The position numbers and the translations under genes are program-made. This document shows, piece by piece, positions 47,039 through 57,081 of a stretch of 64,000 bases of DNA. Under the pieces are notes generated by a model. It ran no database searches. It saw only the letters and a program-made list of their open reading frames with translations, and was not told where the DNA came from. The DNA is from Pseudomonas petrae. GTDB taxonomy: Bacteria > Pseudomonadota > Gammaproteobacteria > Pseudomonadales > Pseudomonadaceae. Position 1 is the stretch's first letter. Each line of letters starts with the position of its first letter. The stretch lies in assembly GCF_021728295.1 (NCBI RefSeq), contig NZ_JAKJXE010000001.1, positions 558,001-622,000 on the forward strand. The letters are read 5' to 3'.

Positions 47039-47596
47039 TTATACGGCCATCAGGTCCGCTTCTTTGGACTTGGTCGCGGCGTCGATGTCCGCCTCTGCCT
47101 TGTCCGTCAGCTTCTGGATGTCGGCAGCAGCACGGCGCTCTTCGTCTTCACTGATTTCCTTGTCCTTGACCAGCTTCTTCAGCTCACCCAACGCGTCACG
47201 GCGGATATTACGCACGGCAACGCGGGCGTCTTCTGCGGCGCTGCGTGCCTGCTTGGTGAAACCCTTGCGGGTCTCTTCCGTCAGGGCAGGCATGGAGATC
47301 AACAGCATCTCGCCCAGGTTGGTCGGGTTCAGATTCAGGCCAGCGCTCTGGATGGCCTTGTCGACCGCAGAGAGCATGTTGCGCTCGAACGCCACGACCT
47401 GCAGCGTACGGGAGTCCTTCACGGTCACGTTGGCGACGCCGCTCAACGGGGTGTCGGAACCGTAGTACGGCACCATCACGCTACCGAGAATGCTCGGGTG
47501 CGCCTTGCCGGTGCGGATCTGGCCGAATGCATGGGCCAGGGACTCAAGGGATTTTTTCATCCGCTCTTGAGCGTCTTTCTTGATTTCGTTGATCAT
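47039..47596 (-). CDS. frr: Ribosome recycling factor
   Basis: 185 residues, the normal length. Three-helix bundle plus a small beta domain: [23 protein letters not shown], then the [13 protein letters not shown] and [15 protein letters not shown] segments. Splits the post-termination ribosome with EF-G. Its ATG overlaps the pyrH stop by 4 bp. Confidence 0.98.
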   Translation of the reverse strand: MINEIKKDAQERMKKSLESLAHAFGQIRTGKAHPSILGSVMVPYYGSDTPLSGVANVTVKDSRTLQVVAFERNMLSAVDKAIQSAGLNLNPTNLGEMLLISMPALTEETRKGFTKQARSAAEDARVAVRNIRRDALGELKKLVKDKEISEDEERRAAADIQKLTDKAEADIDAATKSKEADLMAV

Positions 47597-48336
47597 TGTT
47601 CGCCTTCCTCGATCAAAGTACCTTCCGCGCCGCCATGCACAATGTTCAGCAGGGCGCCGGGCTTGTTCATATTGAAGACACGCAGTGGCATCTTGTGGTC
47701 ACGACACAGACAGATGGCTGTCAGATCCATTACACCCAGCTTGCGATCCAGCACTTCGTCATAGGTCAGACGATCGAACTTCTCGGCATGCGGGTCCTTG
47801 AATGGATCGGCAGTGTACACACCATCGACCTTGGTTGCTTTCAGCACGACATCAGCGTCGATCTCGATCGCGCGCAGGCACGCTGCCGAATCCGTGGTGA
47901 AGAACGGATTGCCGGTACCGGCGGCGAAGATCACGACTTCCTTGGCATTCAGGTGACGCATGGCTTTGCGACGGTCGTAGTGATCGGTCACGCCCACCAT
48001 GGAAATGGCTGACATCACGATGGCCGAGATATTGGCCCGCTCCAGCGCGTCACGCATGGCCAGCGCATTCATCACGGTGGCCAGCATGCCCATGTGGTCG
48101 CCAGTGACCCGGTCCATGCCGGCCGCGCTCAGCGCTGCGCCGCGGAACAGGTTGCCACCACCGATGACCAGACCGACCTGAACGCCGATGCCGACCAACT
48201 GACCGACTTCAAGGGCCATGCGATCCAGCACCTTGGGGTCGATGCCGAACTCTTCCGACCCCATCAGGGCCTCGCCGCTGAGCTTGAGTAGAATGCGTTT
48301 ATAGCGAGCTTGATAACCACTGCCCTGCTGAGCCAT
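47593..48336 (-). CDS. pyrH: UMP kinase PyrH
   Basis: 247 residues. Amino-acid-kinase-fold UMP kinase with KLSGEALMG near the N-terminus, [15 protein letters not shown], and [18 protein letters not shown]. Phosphorylates UMP to UDP; hexameric and GTP/UTP regulated in the family. Located between tsf and frr, the standard order. Confidence 0.98.
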   Translation of the reverse strand: MAQQGSGYQARYKRILLKLSGEALMGSEEFGIDPKVLDRMALEVGQLVGIGVQVGLVIGGGNLFRGAALSAAGMDRVTGDHMGMLATVMNALAMRDALERANISAIVMSAISMVGVTDHYDRRKAMRHLNAKEVVIFAAGTGNPFFTTDSAACLRAIEIDADVVLKATKVDGVYTADPFKDPHAEKFDRLTYDEVLDRKLGVMDLTAICLCRDHKMPLRVFNMNKPGALLNIVHGGAEGTLIEEGEQ

Positions 48337-48502
48337 TGCGAATCTCTCCTGCGGCGTTTGAAAAAAATCGTTCGAGTTGCGGGCCGTTTTCGACCTGCGC
48401 TAACTCTAGGTCACTGCTTCAGGGAATTGCAGCCTCGTAGGCCCAAACCCCTGCAAAAACAAATTCCGTGCAGCAATAACAATTCCGCGTACCGCTTTGA
48501 CA

Positions 48503-48534
48503 AAGAGGCTGCGCGCGTTAGCGGGCAGCCTCTT
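48503..48534 (-). terminator. Hairpin downstream of tsf
   Basis: Perfect 10-bp arms AAGAGGCTGC and GCAGCCTCTT with a 12-nt loop. On the minus strand it is followed by TTTGTC, a short U-rich tail. Probable terminator or attenuator between tsf and pyrH. Confidence 0.65.
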
Positions 48535-48558
48535 CGGGGCGACAGTTGGAAAACCGTC

Positions 48559-49422
48559 TTATTGCTTGCTTGCAGCTACTTGAGCAGCGACTTCTTCAGC
48601 GAAGTTGTCGACTGGCTTCTCGATGCCGTCGCCTACTTTGAAGTAGGTGAAGGAAACGATTTCAGCGCCGGCTTTCTTGGCCAGTTCACCGACCTTGATT
48701 TCCGGGTTCTTGACGAACGCCTGCTCAACCAGACTGGCTTCAGCCAGGAACTTGCTGATACGACCGCCAACCATCTTCTCGGCGATTTCAGCAGGCTTGC
48801 CTTTCAGCTTGTCTTCGTTCAACTGCAGGAAGACGTTCTTCTCGCGCTCGATCGCTTCTGGCGAAACGTCCGAAGGCAGCAGGAACTCAGGGTTGGTCGC
48901 CGCTACGTGCATGGCGATGTCTTTCGCCAGCTCGGCGTTGCCGCCCTTGAGAACGACAACTACGCCGATCTTGTTGCCGTGCAGGTACGAACCCAGCACG
49001 TCGCCTTCGATGCGAGCCAGACGACGGATGTTGACGTTCTCGCCAACCTTGCCGACCAGAACCAGACGATCAGCTTCCTGCGCTTCAACCAGAGGTTCAA
49101 CGGTGGTCAGCTTGTCAGCGAAGGCTTTCTCGACGCTTTTAGCGACGAATGCCTTGAAGTCGTCCTGCAGAGCCAGGAAGTCGGTCTGGGAGTTGACTTC
49201 GATCAGGACTGCGGCTTTACCGTCGTCCTTGATGGCAATGGCGCCTTCAGCAGCAACGTTGCCTGCTTTCTTGGCTGCTTTGATTGCGCCCGAAGCACGC
49301 ATATCGTCGATGGCTTTTTCGATGTCGCCGCCAGCCTTGGTCAAGGCCTTTTTGCAATCCATCATGCCTTCGCCGGTACGCTCGCGCAGTTCTTTGACCA
49401 ACGCTGCAGTAATCTCTGCCAT
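48559..49422 (-). CDS. tsf: Elongation factor Ts
   Basis: 287 residues. N-terminal UBA-like region ([21 protein letters not shown]) and the core and dimerisation domains ([28 protein letters not shown]). Nucleotide exchange factor for EF-Tu. Follows rpsB with an attenuating terminator between them. Confidence 0.98.
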   Translation of the reverse strand: MAEITAALVKELRERTGEGMMDCKKALTKAGGDIEKAIDDMRASGAIKAAKKAGNVAAEGAIAIKDDGKAAVLIEVNSQTDFLALQDDFKAFVAKSVEKAFADKLTTVEPLVEAQEADRLVLVGKVGENVNIRRLARIEGDVLGSYLHGNKIGVVVVLKGGNAELAKDIAMHVAATNPEFLLPSDVSPEAIEREKNVFLQLNEDKLKGKPAEIAEKMVGGRISKFLAEASLVEQAFVKNPEIKVGELAKKAGAEIVSFTYFKVGDGIEKPVDNFAEEVAAQVAASKQ

Positions 49423-49553
49423 TTCAAAATCCTCTTGGATAGGTCTTCAACCATTCCACCCGCAATACGGGCGTTCAAATTCTTGAAAATCCATGGTGAC
49501 TGCTGCACATGACAATAAGATCGATGGCAACGTCAGATGGTTTTCGAGGTGGC

Positions 49554-49578
49554 AAAAAGGGGGCCAAGCCCCCTTTTT
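49554..49578 (-). terminator. Terminator/attenuator between rpsB and tsf
   Basis: AAAAAGGGGGC and GCCCCCTTTTT with a three-nt loop form an 11-bp stem flanked by A and T runs. In the minus direction it would partly end the rpsB transcript before tsf. Confidence 0.85.
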
Positions 49579-49610
49579 TGCGTACTGAGTCAACGCCAGG
49601 CGTTTGTTAC

Positions 49611-50351
49611 TCAGCCTTCAACAGTTGCCGCTGGAGCTTCTTCAGCGTAAACGTCGGTGCCGCCAGCATTGTTGTTGCGACCACGGATCACAGCGTCAGC
49701 CATCGAACCCATGTACAACTGAATGGCGCGGATTGCGTCATCGTTGCCCGGGATGATGTAGTCAACGCCTTCAGGGCTGCTGTTGGTGTCGACAACGCCG
49801 ATGACCGGGATACCCAGCTTGTTGGCTTCGGTGATCGCGATGCGCTCGTGATCAACGTCGATAACGAACAGAGCGTCTGGCAGACCGCCCATGTCCTTGA
49901 TACCACCCAGGCTACGATCCAGCTTTTCCAGATCGCGAGTACGCATCAGCGCCTCTTTCTTGGTCAGCTTGGTGAAAGTGCCGTCTTCTGCCTGGATTTC
50001 AAGATCACGCAGACGCTTGATGGAAGCGCGGATGGTCTTGAAGTTGGTCAGCATGCCGCCCAACCAGCGGTGATCGACGTACGGCGAACCGCAACGTGCT
50101 GCTTCTTCAGCAACGATCTTGCCAGCGGAACGCTTGGTGCCGACGAACAGGATCTTGTTTTTGCCCTGAGCCAGGCGCTCAACGAAAGTCAGCGCTTCGT
50201 TGAACATAGGCAGGGTTTTTTCAAGGTTGATGATGTGGATCTTGTTGCGCGCGCCGAAAATGTATTTACCCATTTTCGGGTTCCAGTAACGGGTCTGGTG
50301 ACCGAAGTGCACACCGGCCTTCAGCATATCGCGCATGTTGACTTGGGACAT
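49611..50351 (-). CDS. rpsB: 30S ribosomal protein S2
   Basis: 246 residues. Conserved S2 motifs: [19 protein letters not shown] at the start, [33 protein letters not shown] and [16 protein letters not shown]. Head protein of the 30S subunit. Starts after a leader of about 130 nt; in other bacteria S2 represses its own mRNA through the leader. Confidence 0.98.
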   Translation of the reverse strand: MSQVNMRDMLKAGVHFGHQTRYWNPKMGKYIFGARNKIHIINLEKTLPMFNEALTFVERLAQGKNKILFVGTKRSAGKIVAEEAARCGSPYVDHRWLGGMLTNFKTIRASIKRLRDLEIQAEDGTFTKLTKKEALMRTRDLEKLDRSLGGIKDMGGLPDALFVIDVDHERIAITEANKLGIPVIGVVDTNSSPEGVDYIIPGNDDAIRAIQLYMGSMADAVIRGRNNNAGGTDVYAEEAPAATVEG

Positions 50352-50690
50352 GATAGTTCCTTGATAAGTCGGGTTAGGCCTCCACGTATCCCAATGACCA
50401 ACCAGCGGCTTGAGCCGAAGGCACCCAGGTCATCGTGTCGACACGTGTGTGGGTTAGAGCTTTCGGGGCAGACCCCGTAAAGCGGCGCATTTTATATCAC
50501 AAAAGACCGGATAACGGAACTCGAAATAAGAGCCTGTTTTTCCGACGCTTTTGTCCCCCTCGTGCCTGCGGTCGGATACCCGGCCCGCGTCGATGGAGGA
50601 CGCGATGATAACCCGCCTGACGACGGTCTGGTAGAATCGCGTTTTTTCCGTATCAAGCCGTGGCGACGCCGCGCCGAGAGAGCCTGTTTA
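50352..50690. other. Divergent control region between rpsB and map
   Basis: About 340 bp with no credible gene. It holds the rpsB leader and promoter on the minus strand (50465-50500). On the plus strand a TAGAAT at 50632-50637 could be a map -10 element, but I see no good -35 partner. Frames crossing this region are upstream extensions of map. Confidence 0.6.
50465..50500 (-). promoter_or_regulatory. Predicted rpsB promoter and leader hairpin
   Basis: An extended -10 element reads TGTGATATAAAAT on the minus strand (about 50500-50490). The transcript would begin near 50485 and soon form the hairpin GGGGTCTGCCCC (50476-50465). The remaining leader to 50352 may include the S2 autoregulatory structure. 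Confidence 0.45.
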
Positions 50691-51473
50691 ATGACCGTGA
50701 CACTGAAAACCCCCGAAGACATCGAAAAGATGCGCATTGCCGGCCGCCTGGCTGCGGACGTGCTGGAAATGATCGGCGCCCATGTAAAGCCTGGCGTGAC
50801 CACCGACGAGCTGGACCGCCTCTGCCACGATTACATCGTCAACGAACAAAAGGCCATTCCGGCGCCGCTGAATTACAAGGGTTTCCCGAAATCCATCTGC
50901 ACCTCGATCAACCACGTGGTTTGCCACGGCATCCCGAACGAGAAGCCGCTCAAGAATGGCGACGTGCTGAACATCGACGTGACCGTCATCAAGGACGGCT
51001 ACCACGGCGACACCAGCAAGATGTTCCACGTAGGCAAAGTGCCTGAGTGGGCCGAGCGTCTTTCGCGCGTCACGCAAGAGTGCCTTTATAAAGGCATCGA
51101 AGTGGTTAAGCCCGGCGCGCACCTGGGCGATATAGGCGAAGTGATCCAGAAGCACGCCGAGAAAAACGGCTTCTCGGTCGTCCGCGAATACTGCGGCCAC
51201 GGCATCGGCAGGGTGTTCCACGAAGAGCCACAAGTGCTGCACTACGGCCAGGCCGGCGACGGCATGGAGCTGAAAGAAGGCATGACCTTCACCATCGAGC
51301 CGATGATCAACCAGGGCAAGGCCGACACGCGTCTGCTGGGCGATGGCTGGACAGCCATCACCAAGGATCGCAAGCTGTCGGCGCAATGGGAGCACACCAT
51401 TCTGGTGACCGCGACCGGCTACGAAATCTTCACCCTGCGCAGCGATGACACCATCGCCCGCACCTCGGCCTGA
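50691..51473 (+). CDS. map: Type I methionine aminopeptidase
   Basis: 260 residues from the ATG at 50691 (MTVTLKTPEDIEKMRIAGR). Dinuclear metal ligands appear in VLNIDVTVIKDGYHGDTSK (two Asp), GHGIGRVFHEEP (His), TFTIEPMIN (Glu) and a late Glu in QWEHTILVT. No zinc-finger extension, so type Ia. Removes the initiator Met; divergent from rpsB, as in Pseudomonas and E. coli. Confidence 0.97.
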   Translation: MTVTLKTPEDIEKMRIAGRLAADVLEMIGAHVKPGVTTDELDRLCHDYIVNEQKAIPAPLNYKGFPKSICTSINHVVCHGIPNEKPLKNGDVLNIDVTVIKDGYHGDTSKMFHVGKVPEWAERLSRVTQECLYKGIEVVKPGAHLGDIGEVIQKHAEKNGFSVVREYCGHGIGRVFHEEPQVLHYGQAGDGMELKEGMTFTIEPMINQGKADTRLLGDGWTAITKDRKLSAQWEHTILVTATGYEIFTLRSDDTIARTSA

Positions 51474-51557
51474 TCGCGAAGTCACTCGCCATTGTGGTCG
51501 GTACAGCCAGCACGGTCGGTTTAGCACGGTCGGTATAGATAGAAGGAAAGCAGTTCG

Positions 51558-54257
51558 ATGCCGCAGGTGGACCCAGATTTGTTCGATCGCGGCCAGTTTC
51601 AGGCCGAGCTGGCACTGAAGGCCAGCCCCATACCCGCCTTCAAGAAAGCCATTCGTCAGGCGCGCGAAGTGCTGGACGGACGCTTCAAGTCAGGCCGGGA
51701 AATTCGCCGACTGATCGAAGACCGTGCCTGGTTCGTCGATAACATCCTGCAACAGGCCTGGGATCAGTTCGACTGGAGCGAAGACGCCGACATCGCCTTG
51801 CTGGCGGTCGGCGGCTACGGTCGTGGCGAACTGCACCCCTACTCCGACATTGATCTGCTGATCCTGCTGGACAGCGCCGACCATGAAGTTTTCCGCGATT
51901 CCATCGAGCGCTTTCTGACGCTGCTGTGGGACATCGGCCTGGAAGTCGGTCAGAGCGTGCGCTCGGTGGACGAATGCGTCACCGAAGCCCGGGCCGATCT
52001 GACCGTCATCACGAATTTGATGGAGAGCCGCACAATTGCCGGTCCCGAGCGACTGCGTCAGCGCATGCTCGCCGTCACCAGCACTCGCGAAATGTGGCCG
52101 AGCAAAGAGTTCTTCCTGGCCAAACGCGCCGAGCAGAAGAACCGTCATCACAAGTATTTCGACACCGAATACAACCTCGAACCCAACGTCAAAGGCTCGC
52201 CCGGCGGGCTGCGCGATATTCAGACCATTCTCTGGGTTGCCCGTCGCCAGTACGGCACGCTGAATCTGCACGCACTGGCCGACGAGGGTTTTCTGCTGGA
52301 AAGCGAAAACGCGCTGCTGGCGTCCTCCCAGGAATTTCTCTGGAAGGTCCGTTACGCGCTGCACATGCTCGCCGGTCGTTCCGAAGACCGTCTGCTGTTC
52401 GATTACCAGACCAGCATCGCGCGCCTGCTGGGCTACGAAGACAGCGACGCCAAGCTGGCCATAGAGCGCTTCATGCAGAAGTACTACCGGGTGGTCATGA
52501 GCATCGCGCAGCTCAGCGACCTGATCATCCAGCACTTCGAAGAAGTCATCCTGGCGGACGACGAAGGCACGGTCACCAAGACGATCAACTCGCGCTTCCA
52601 GCTGCATGACGGCTACATCGAAGCGACCCATCCGAACGTCTTCAAACGCACGCCGTTCGCGATGCTCGAGATCTTCGTGCTGATGGCGCAGCGCCCGGAA
52701 ATTAAGGGCGTGCGGGCCGACACCATCCGGCTGCTGCGGGAACACCGCTACCTGATCAACGACGATTTCCGCAACGATATCCGCAACACCAGCCTGTTCA
52801 TCGAGCTGTTCAAATGCGAGATCGGCATCCACCGCAATCTGCGGCGGATGAACCGTTACGGCATTCTCGGGCTGTACCTGCCGGAGTTCGGCCACATCGT
52901 CGGGCAGATGCAGCACGACCTGTTCCACATCTATACGGTCGATGCCCACACGCTGAACCTGATCAAGCACTTGCGTAAGCTGCAATACACGCAGGTGTCA
53001 GAGAAATTCCCGCTGGCCAGCAAGCTCATGGCCAAACTGCCCAAGCCCGAGCTTATTTATCTGGCCGGGCTTTACCACGACATCGGCAAGGGCCGCGGCG
53101 GCGATCACTCGGAACTGGGCGCGGTGGATGCCGAAGCGTTTGGCATTCGTCATCACCTGCCCAATTGGGACACCCAGCTGATTGTCTGGCTGGTGCAGAA
53201 CCATCTGGTGATGTCGACCACCGCCCAGCGCAAGGACTTGTCCGACCCGCAGGTGATTCACGACTTCGCCCAGTTCGTCGGCGATGAAGTGCATCTGGAC
53301 TACCTCTACGTGCTGACCATCGCCGACATCAACGCGACCAACCCGACGCTGTGGAACTCGTGGCGTGCCAGCCTGTTGCGCCAGCTGTACACCGAGACCA
53401 AGCGCGCGCTCAAGCGTGGGCTGGAGAACCCGGTCGACCGCGAGGAGCAGATCCGTCGCACGCAAAGTGCCGCACTGGATATTCTGGTGCGCAGCGGCAC
53501 TGATCCCGACGACGTCGAGCAATTGTGGTCGCAGCTGGGTGATGACTATTTCCTGCGTCACACCGCAGGCGACGTGGCCTGGCACAGCGATGCGATTTTG
53601 CAGCAGCCCGCCGATGGCGGCCCGTTGGTGCTGATCAAGGAAACCACCCAGCGCGAGTTCGAAGGCGGCACGCAGATCTTCATTTATGCGCCCGACCAGC
53701 ACGACTTTTTCGCCGTGACCGTGGCGGCGATGGACCAGCTGAACCTGAACATTCACGACGCCCGCGTCATCACGTCCACCAGCCAGTTCACCCTCGACAC
53801 CTACATCGTGCTCGACAGCGAAGGCGGTTCAATCGGCGAAAATCCGGAGCGCATCAAGGCCATTCGCGAAGGCCTGACCGAGGCGCTGCGCAACCCCGAC
53901 GATTACCCGACCATCATCAAGCGCCGGGTACCGCGTCAGCTCAAGCACTTTGCCTTCGCGCCCGTGGTGACGATTTCCAACGACGCGCAACGGCCGGTCA
54001 CGGTGCTGGAACTCAGTGCGCCGGATCGACCCGGGTTGCTGGCGCGACTGGGCAAGATCTTCCTGGAGTTCGATCTGTCATTGCAGAACGCCAAGATCGC
54101 CACGTTAGGCGAACGTGTGGAAGACGTGTTCTTCCTGACCGATGAAAACCACCAGCCGCTGTCCGACCCGCAACTGTGCCGACGCCTGCAGGATGAAATT
54201 GTCGAGCAGCTCAGCGTCAATCCCGAGCCCGGCAGCGAGTTGCGCATCAGCATTTGA
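51558..54257 (+). CDS. glnD: Bifunctional [protein-PII] uridylyltransferase/uridylyl-removing enzyme GlnD
   Basis: 899 residues. Nucleotidyltransferase domain with [17 protein letters not shown] (about 87-103); HD hydrolase domain with [17 protein letters not shown]; two C-terminal ACT domains (about 710-790 and 818-895) that sense glutamine. It uridylylates or deuridylylates PII (GlnB/GlnK) to signal nitrogen status. The start has AAGGAA upstream. Between map and dapC, the usual order. Confidence 0.98.
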   Translation: MPQVDPDLFDRGQFQAELALKASPIPAFKKAIRQAREVLDGRFKSGREIRRLIEDRAWFVDNILQQAWDQFDWSEDADIALLAVGGYGRGELHPYSDIDLLILLDSADHEVFRDSIERFLTLLWDIGLEVGQSVRSVDECVTEARADLTVITNLMESRTIAGPERLRQRMLAVTSTREMWPSKEFFLAKRAEQKNRHHKYFDTEYNLEPNVKGSPGGLRDIQTILWVARRQYGTLNLHALADEGFLLESENALLASSQEFLWKVRYALHMLAGRSEDRLLFDYQTSIARLLGYEDSDAKLAIERFMQKYYRVVMSIAQLSDLIIQHFEEVILADDEGTVTKTINSRFQLHDGYIEATHPNVFKRTPFAMLEIFVLMAQRPEIKGVRADTIRLLREHRYLINDDFRNDIRNTSLFIELFKCEIGIHRNLRRMNRYGILGLYLPEFGHIVGQMQHDLFHIYTVDAHTLNLIKHLRKLQYTQVSEKFPLASKLMAKLPKPELIYLAGLYHDIGKGRGGDHSELGAVDAEAFGIRHHLPNWDTQLIVWLVQNHLVMSTTAQRKDLSDPQVIHDFAQFVGDEVHLDYLYVLTIADINATNPTLWNSWRASLLRQLYTETKRALKRGLENPVDREEQIRRTQSAALDILVRSGTDPDDVEQLWSQLGDDYFLRHTAGDVAWHSDAILQQPADGGPLVLIKETTQREFEGGTQIFIYAPDQHDFFAVTVAAMDQLNLNIHDARVITSTSQFTLDTYIVLDSEGGSIGENPERIKAIREGLTEALRNPDDYPTIIKRRVPRQLKHFAFAPVVTISNDAQRPVTVLELSAPDRPGLLARLGKIFLEFDLSLQNAKIATLGERVEDVFFLTDENHQPLSDPQLCRRLQDEIVEQLSVNPEPGSELRISI

Positions 54258-54353
54258 ACCCGCCAGGACGGCGCGACTTAACGACTTGATTCAACGGCGC
54301 CCTGCCACATCGTGAACACGAGTGCGGGCGCACAGCCTTGAGAACGATTCGAC

Positions 54354-55550
54354 ATGAATAACGCCCTGCAGCAGCTTCAGCCCTACCCTTTCGAGAAACT
54401 TCGCGCGTTGCTCGGTGCCGTCACGCCAAATCCGGACAAACGTCCGATCGCCCTGTCGATCGGCGAACCCAAGCACAAATCGCCGGAGTTCGTCGCCAAG
54501 GCGCTGGCCGATAACCTCGATCAGATGGCGGTCTACCCGACCACAGCCGGGATTCCTGCGTTGCGTGAAGCCATCGCCAAATGGTGCGAGCGCCGTTTCA
54601 GCGTGCCTGCCGGCTGGCTGGATGCAACCAGACACGTGCTGCCGGTCAACGGCACCCGCGAGGCGTTGTTCGCGTTTACCCAGACGGTCGTCAATCGCAG
54701 CGACAACGGTCTGGTGGTCAGCCCCAACCCGTTCTACCAAATCTATGAAGGCGCGGCGTTTCTGGCCGGCGCCACCCCGCACTATCTGCCGTGCCTGGCC
54801 GAGCACGGTTTCAACCCGGATTTCGATGCCGTCAGCGCTGACGTATGGGACCGCTGCCAGATTCTGTTTCTGTGCTCGCCAGGCAACCCGACCGGTGCGC
54901 TGATCCCGCTGGAAACCCTGAAGAAGCTCATCTCCCTCGCCGACAAGCACGATTTCGTGATTGCGGCGGACGAGTGCTACAGCGAGCTGTATTTCGACGA
55001 AGCCACCCCGCCGGCAGGCCTGCTCAGCGCCTGCGCGGAACTGGGTCGTCAGGATTTCAAGCGCTGCGTGGTGTTCCACAGCCTGTCCAAGCGCTCGAAC
55101 CTGCCGGGCCTGCGTTCAGGTTTCGTCGCCGGCGATGCCGAGATTCTCAAGGCGTTCCTGCTCTACCGCACCTACCACGGCTGCGCGATGCCGGTGCAAA
55201 CGCAACTGGCGAGCATCGCGGCCTGGAGCGACGAAGAACACGTGCGCGCCAACCGCACGCTGTACCGGGAAAAGTTTGATGCCGTGCTGGAAATCCTCAG
55301 CCCGGTCATGGACGTGCAACACCCGGACGGCGGTTTCTATCTTTGGCCCAGCGTCGGCACGGACGACGCGAACTTCTGCCGGGATCTGTTCGTCACCGAA
55401 CACGTGACGGTGGTGCCCGGCTCGTACCTGTCCCGCGATGTCGATGGCTTCAACCCCGGCGCGGGCCGGGTGCGCATGGCACTGGTTGCACCGCTGGCCG
55501 AGTGCATCGAAGCCGCGCAGCGCATCCGGAATTTCGTGACGAGCCGTTGA
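54354..55550 (+). CDS. dapC: Succinyldiaminopimelate transaminase DapC
   Basis: 398 residues, class I/II PLP aminotransferase. PLP Lys in SLSKRSNLPGLRSGF; CSPGNPTGALIP is the conserved Asn/Pro motif; the C-terminal GRVRMALV holds the carboxylate-binding Arg. It converts N-succinyl-2-amino-6-ketopimelate to N-succinyl-LL-diaminopimelate. The pathway step just before it, DapD, is encoded 1.5 kb downstream. Confidence 0.94.
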   Translation: MNNALQQLQPYPFEKLRALLGAVTPNPDKRPIALSIGEPKHKSPEFVAKALADNLDQMAVYPTTAGIPALREAIAKWCERRFSVPAGWLDATRHVLPVNGTREALFAFTQTVVNRSDNGLVVSPNPFYQIYEGAAFLAGATPHYLPCLAEHGFNPDFDAVSADVWDRCQILFLCSPGNPTGALIPLETLKKLISLADKHDFVIAADECYSELYFDEATPPAGLLSACAELGRQDFKRCVVFHSLSKRSNLPGLRSGFVAGDAEILKAFLLYRTYHGCAMPVQTQLASIAAWSDEEHVRANRTLYREKFDAVLEILSPVMDVQHPDGGFYLWPSVGTDDANFCRDLFVTEHVTVVPGSYLSRDVDGFNPGAGRVRMALVAPLAECIEAAQRIRNFVTSR

Positions 55551-55591
55551 TCCCCCGCTGACACTCTACGCACTGAGGCCAGCCTCCAGCC

Positions 55592-55936
55592 TCAGTGCGC
55601 CAGACCCACTGCACCCACAACGTACCCGCGAGCGTTACCGCACCACGCACCCGCCTTGGTCCTCATCAATGACGAACGGGTCGACAGATCAAGGGGCCGG
55701 TCGCACCTGTCGCGCCAGCGCCGGATCTGAATGATTAGCTGCAAGACGCTTTGCACCCAGATATAACGCAACACCGCCAGCACGACGAAGATCGCCAGCA
55801 CATCAAGGCAACACCACAACAGTGTCGGCCACAGGGTGGCTTCGTGGTGGGTGACGGTGGCGATGATGTCCGGCAGTTGTAGATCGAGCAGCAGGACGAC
55901 CAGGCCGATGAACGCAAATTCCAACAGGGTCCACAC
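55592..55936 (-). CDS. Hypothetical small membrane protein, possibly a truncated remnant
   Basis: 114 residues from a GTG at 55936; no ATG and no ribosome site, and an in-frame TAG lies five codons before the GTG. Two strong hydrophobic stretches (about 4-22, LEFAFIGLVVLLLDLQL, and about 38-60, LLWCCLDVLAIFVVLAVLRYI) are followed by a basic, Arg-rich tail. No family recognised. Convergent with dapC. It could be a decayed gene whose start was lost, or a gene using a rare start. Confidence 0.4.
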   Translation of the reverse strand: MWTLLEFAFIGLVVLLLDLQLPDIIATVTHHEATLWPTLLWCCLDVLAIFVVLAVLRYIWVQSVLQLIIQIRRWRDRCDRPLDLSTRSSLMRTKAGAWCGNARGYVVGAVGLAH

Positions 55937-56150
55937 GCTGCGATTGAGCAGCTAGCGCCCAAGCGCCCTATATTTCAATCCGGTGAAATGCGGCGATCTG
56001 CAGGCTTTTTTGTGCGCATCGGGCATTTTCCCAGCACGTTTCAATCCCTATCGAGCCTGTCCGTAGGAAGGTTTTCAAGCGTCGGATCTTTCGGTCAATA
56101 TTTGATCCATCAGGTATAGGGTAAGCGGCAACACCAAGGAGCTTGAAGCA
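55937..56150. other. AT-richer intergenic segment of the accessory patch
   Basis: About 215 bp with no credible reading frame. GC content drops visibly on entering 56160-56220. It should contain the promoter of the following gene; a TATAGG near 56115 is a poor -10 candidate. Confidence 0.4.
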
Positions 56151-56483
56151 ATGCAAACCGACCACAACATCATTCCTGCACTTATCGGATTTCTCATCTT
56201 CATAATCTTTTACTTCGCACCAACATTAAACGCGCGGAGCAGGAAACATCCCAGCTACGCCGCGATTTTTTTGGTAAACCTCCTGCTCGGCTGGACAATG
56301 ATCGGGTGGCTTGTAGCGATTATGTGGTCTGCGTCAGATTTCAAGTTTTCAGGGAGGGCTTTCTCGGGTATCACCCCTCATATGAAGTACTCGCAGCTGG
56401 AGAGTTTGGCGTCTATGAAGGAACGTGGGTTTATCACAGATGAGGAATTTGAAATGGAGAAAAAGAAGCTGTTGGATAGTTGA
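56151..56483 (+). CDS. Superinfection-immunity-domain protein with C-terminal SHOCT motif
   Basis: 110 residues, AAGGAG before the ATG. Two membrane segments: LIGFLIFIIFYFAP (about 12-25) and YAAIFLVNLLLGWTMIGWLV (about 36-55). The second matches the Imm_superinfect pattern (AIFLxNLLLGWTxIGWxVAxxW) known from phage T4 Imm-like proteins that block DNA injection by related phages. The tail, about 80-108, YSQLESLASMKERGFITDEE then FEMEKKKLL, is a SHOCT motif. The gene is GC-poor relative to the core genome. Membrane location is well supported; an immunity role is inferred from the family only. Confidence 0.75.
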   Translation: MQTDHNIIPALIGFLIFIIFYFAPTLNARSRKHPSYAAIFLVNLLLGWTMIGWLVAIMWSASDFKFSGRAFSGITPHMKYSQLESLASMKERGFITDEEFEMEKKKLLDS

Positions 56484-56687
56484 GTCAAAGGACTCAAGGT
56501 GCCCCGCTTAGCGGCTGCAACGGTCATGCGGTTCTGATACATAAGTCGTGGCCAGCCGTTTTCGGCACAGGTCGCGGTTCACAATCCCTGGTCCAATAGA
56601 CAAAGCGTCGGCCCGCCGCGCTTACCCTGCGTGTACGTGGCATAATCCTCCACCGTTTTTTTCAACCGTCCCGAAAGGAGCAGGCCC
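56484..56687. other. Intergenic region before the ArsC-like gene
   Basis: About 200 bp with no gene. CATAAT at 56641-56646 could be a -10 element for the following gene; GAAAGGAGCAGGCCC just before its ATG is the ribosome site. No terminator seen after the SHOCT gene. Confidence 0.4.
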
Positions 56688-57050
56688 ATGGCCAAGGAAA
56701 CCCACACGTTGCACCTGTTTGGGATCAAGGCGTGCGACACAATGAAGAAGGCGCGCACCTGGCTCGACGAAAAATCGGTGAACTACGATTTCCACGACTA
56801 CAAGACCCAGGGCATCGATCGCGAACCCCTGACCCGTTGGTGCAACGAGCATGGCTGGCAGACGGTGCTCAACCGCGCCGGCATGACCTTTCGCAAACTG
56901 GACGAGGCGCAGAAAGCCGACCTCGACCAGGAAAAGGCCATTGAGCTGATGCTCGCTCAGCCCTCGATGATCAAGCGCCCGGTGCTGGATCTTGGCGATA
57001 AAACCCTGATTGGTTTCAAACCCGAACTGTACGCTGCGGCTATCGCCTGA
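56688..57050 (+). CDS. ArsC-family reductase (YffB/Spx-like)
   Basis: 120 residues with the thioredoxin-like ArsC fold: LHLFGIKACDTMKKARTWL at the N-terminus with a single Cys (GIKACDT), then a long helical insert, and the late IKRPVLDLGDKTLIGFKPELY segment. The single-Cys ArsC/YffB group is not an arsenate reductase; members act as glutathione-dependent reductases of uncertain substrate. Starts after GAAAGGAG. Followed closely by dapD, the conserved neighbour in Pseudomonas. Confidence 0.88.
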   Translation: MAKETHTLHLFGIKACDTMKKARTWLDEKSVNYDFHDYKTQGIDREPLTRWCNEHGWQTVLNRAGMTFRKLDEAQKADLDQEKAIELMLAQPSMIKRPVLDLGDKTLIGFKPELYAAAIA

Positions 57051-57081
57051 TTGAGATAGCCCTAAATAACGAGGTATCTGC

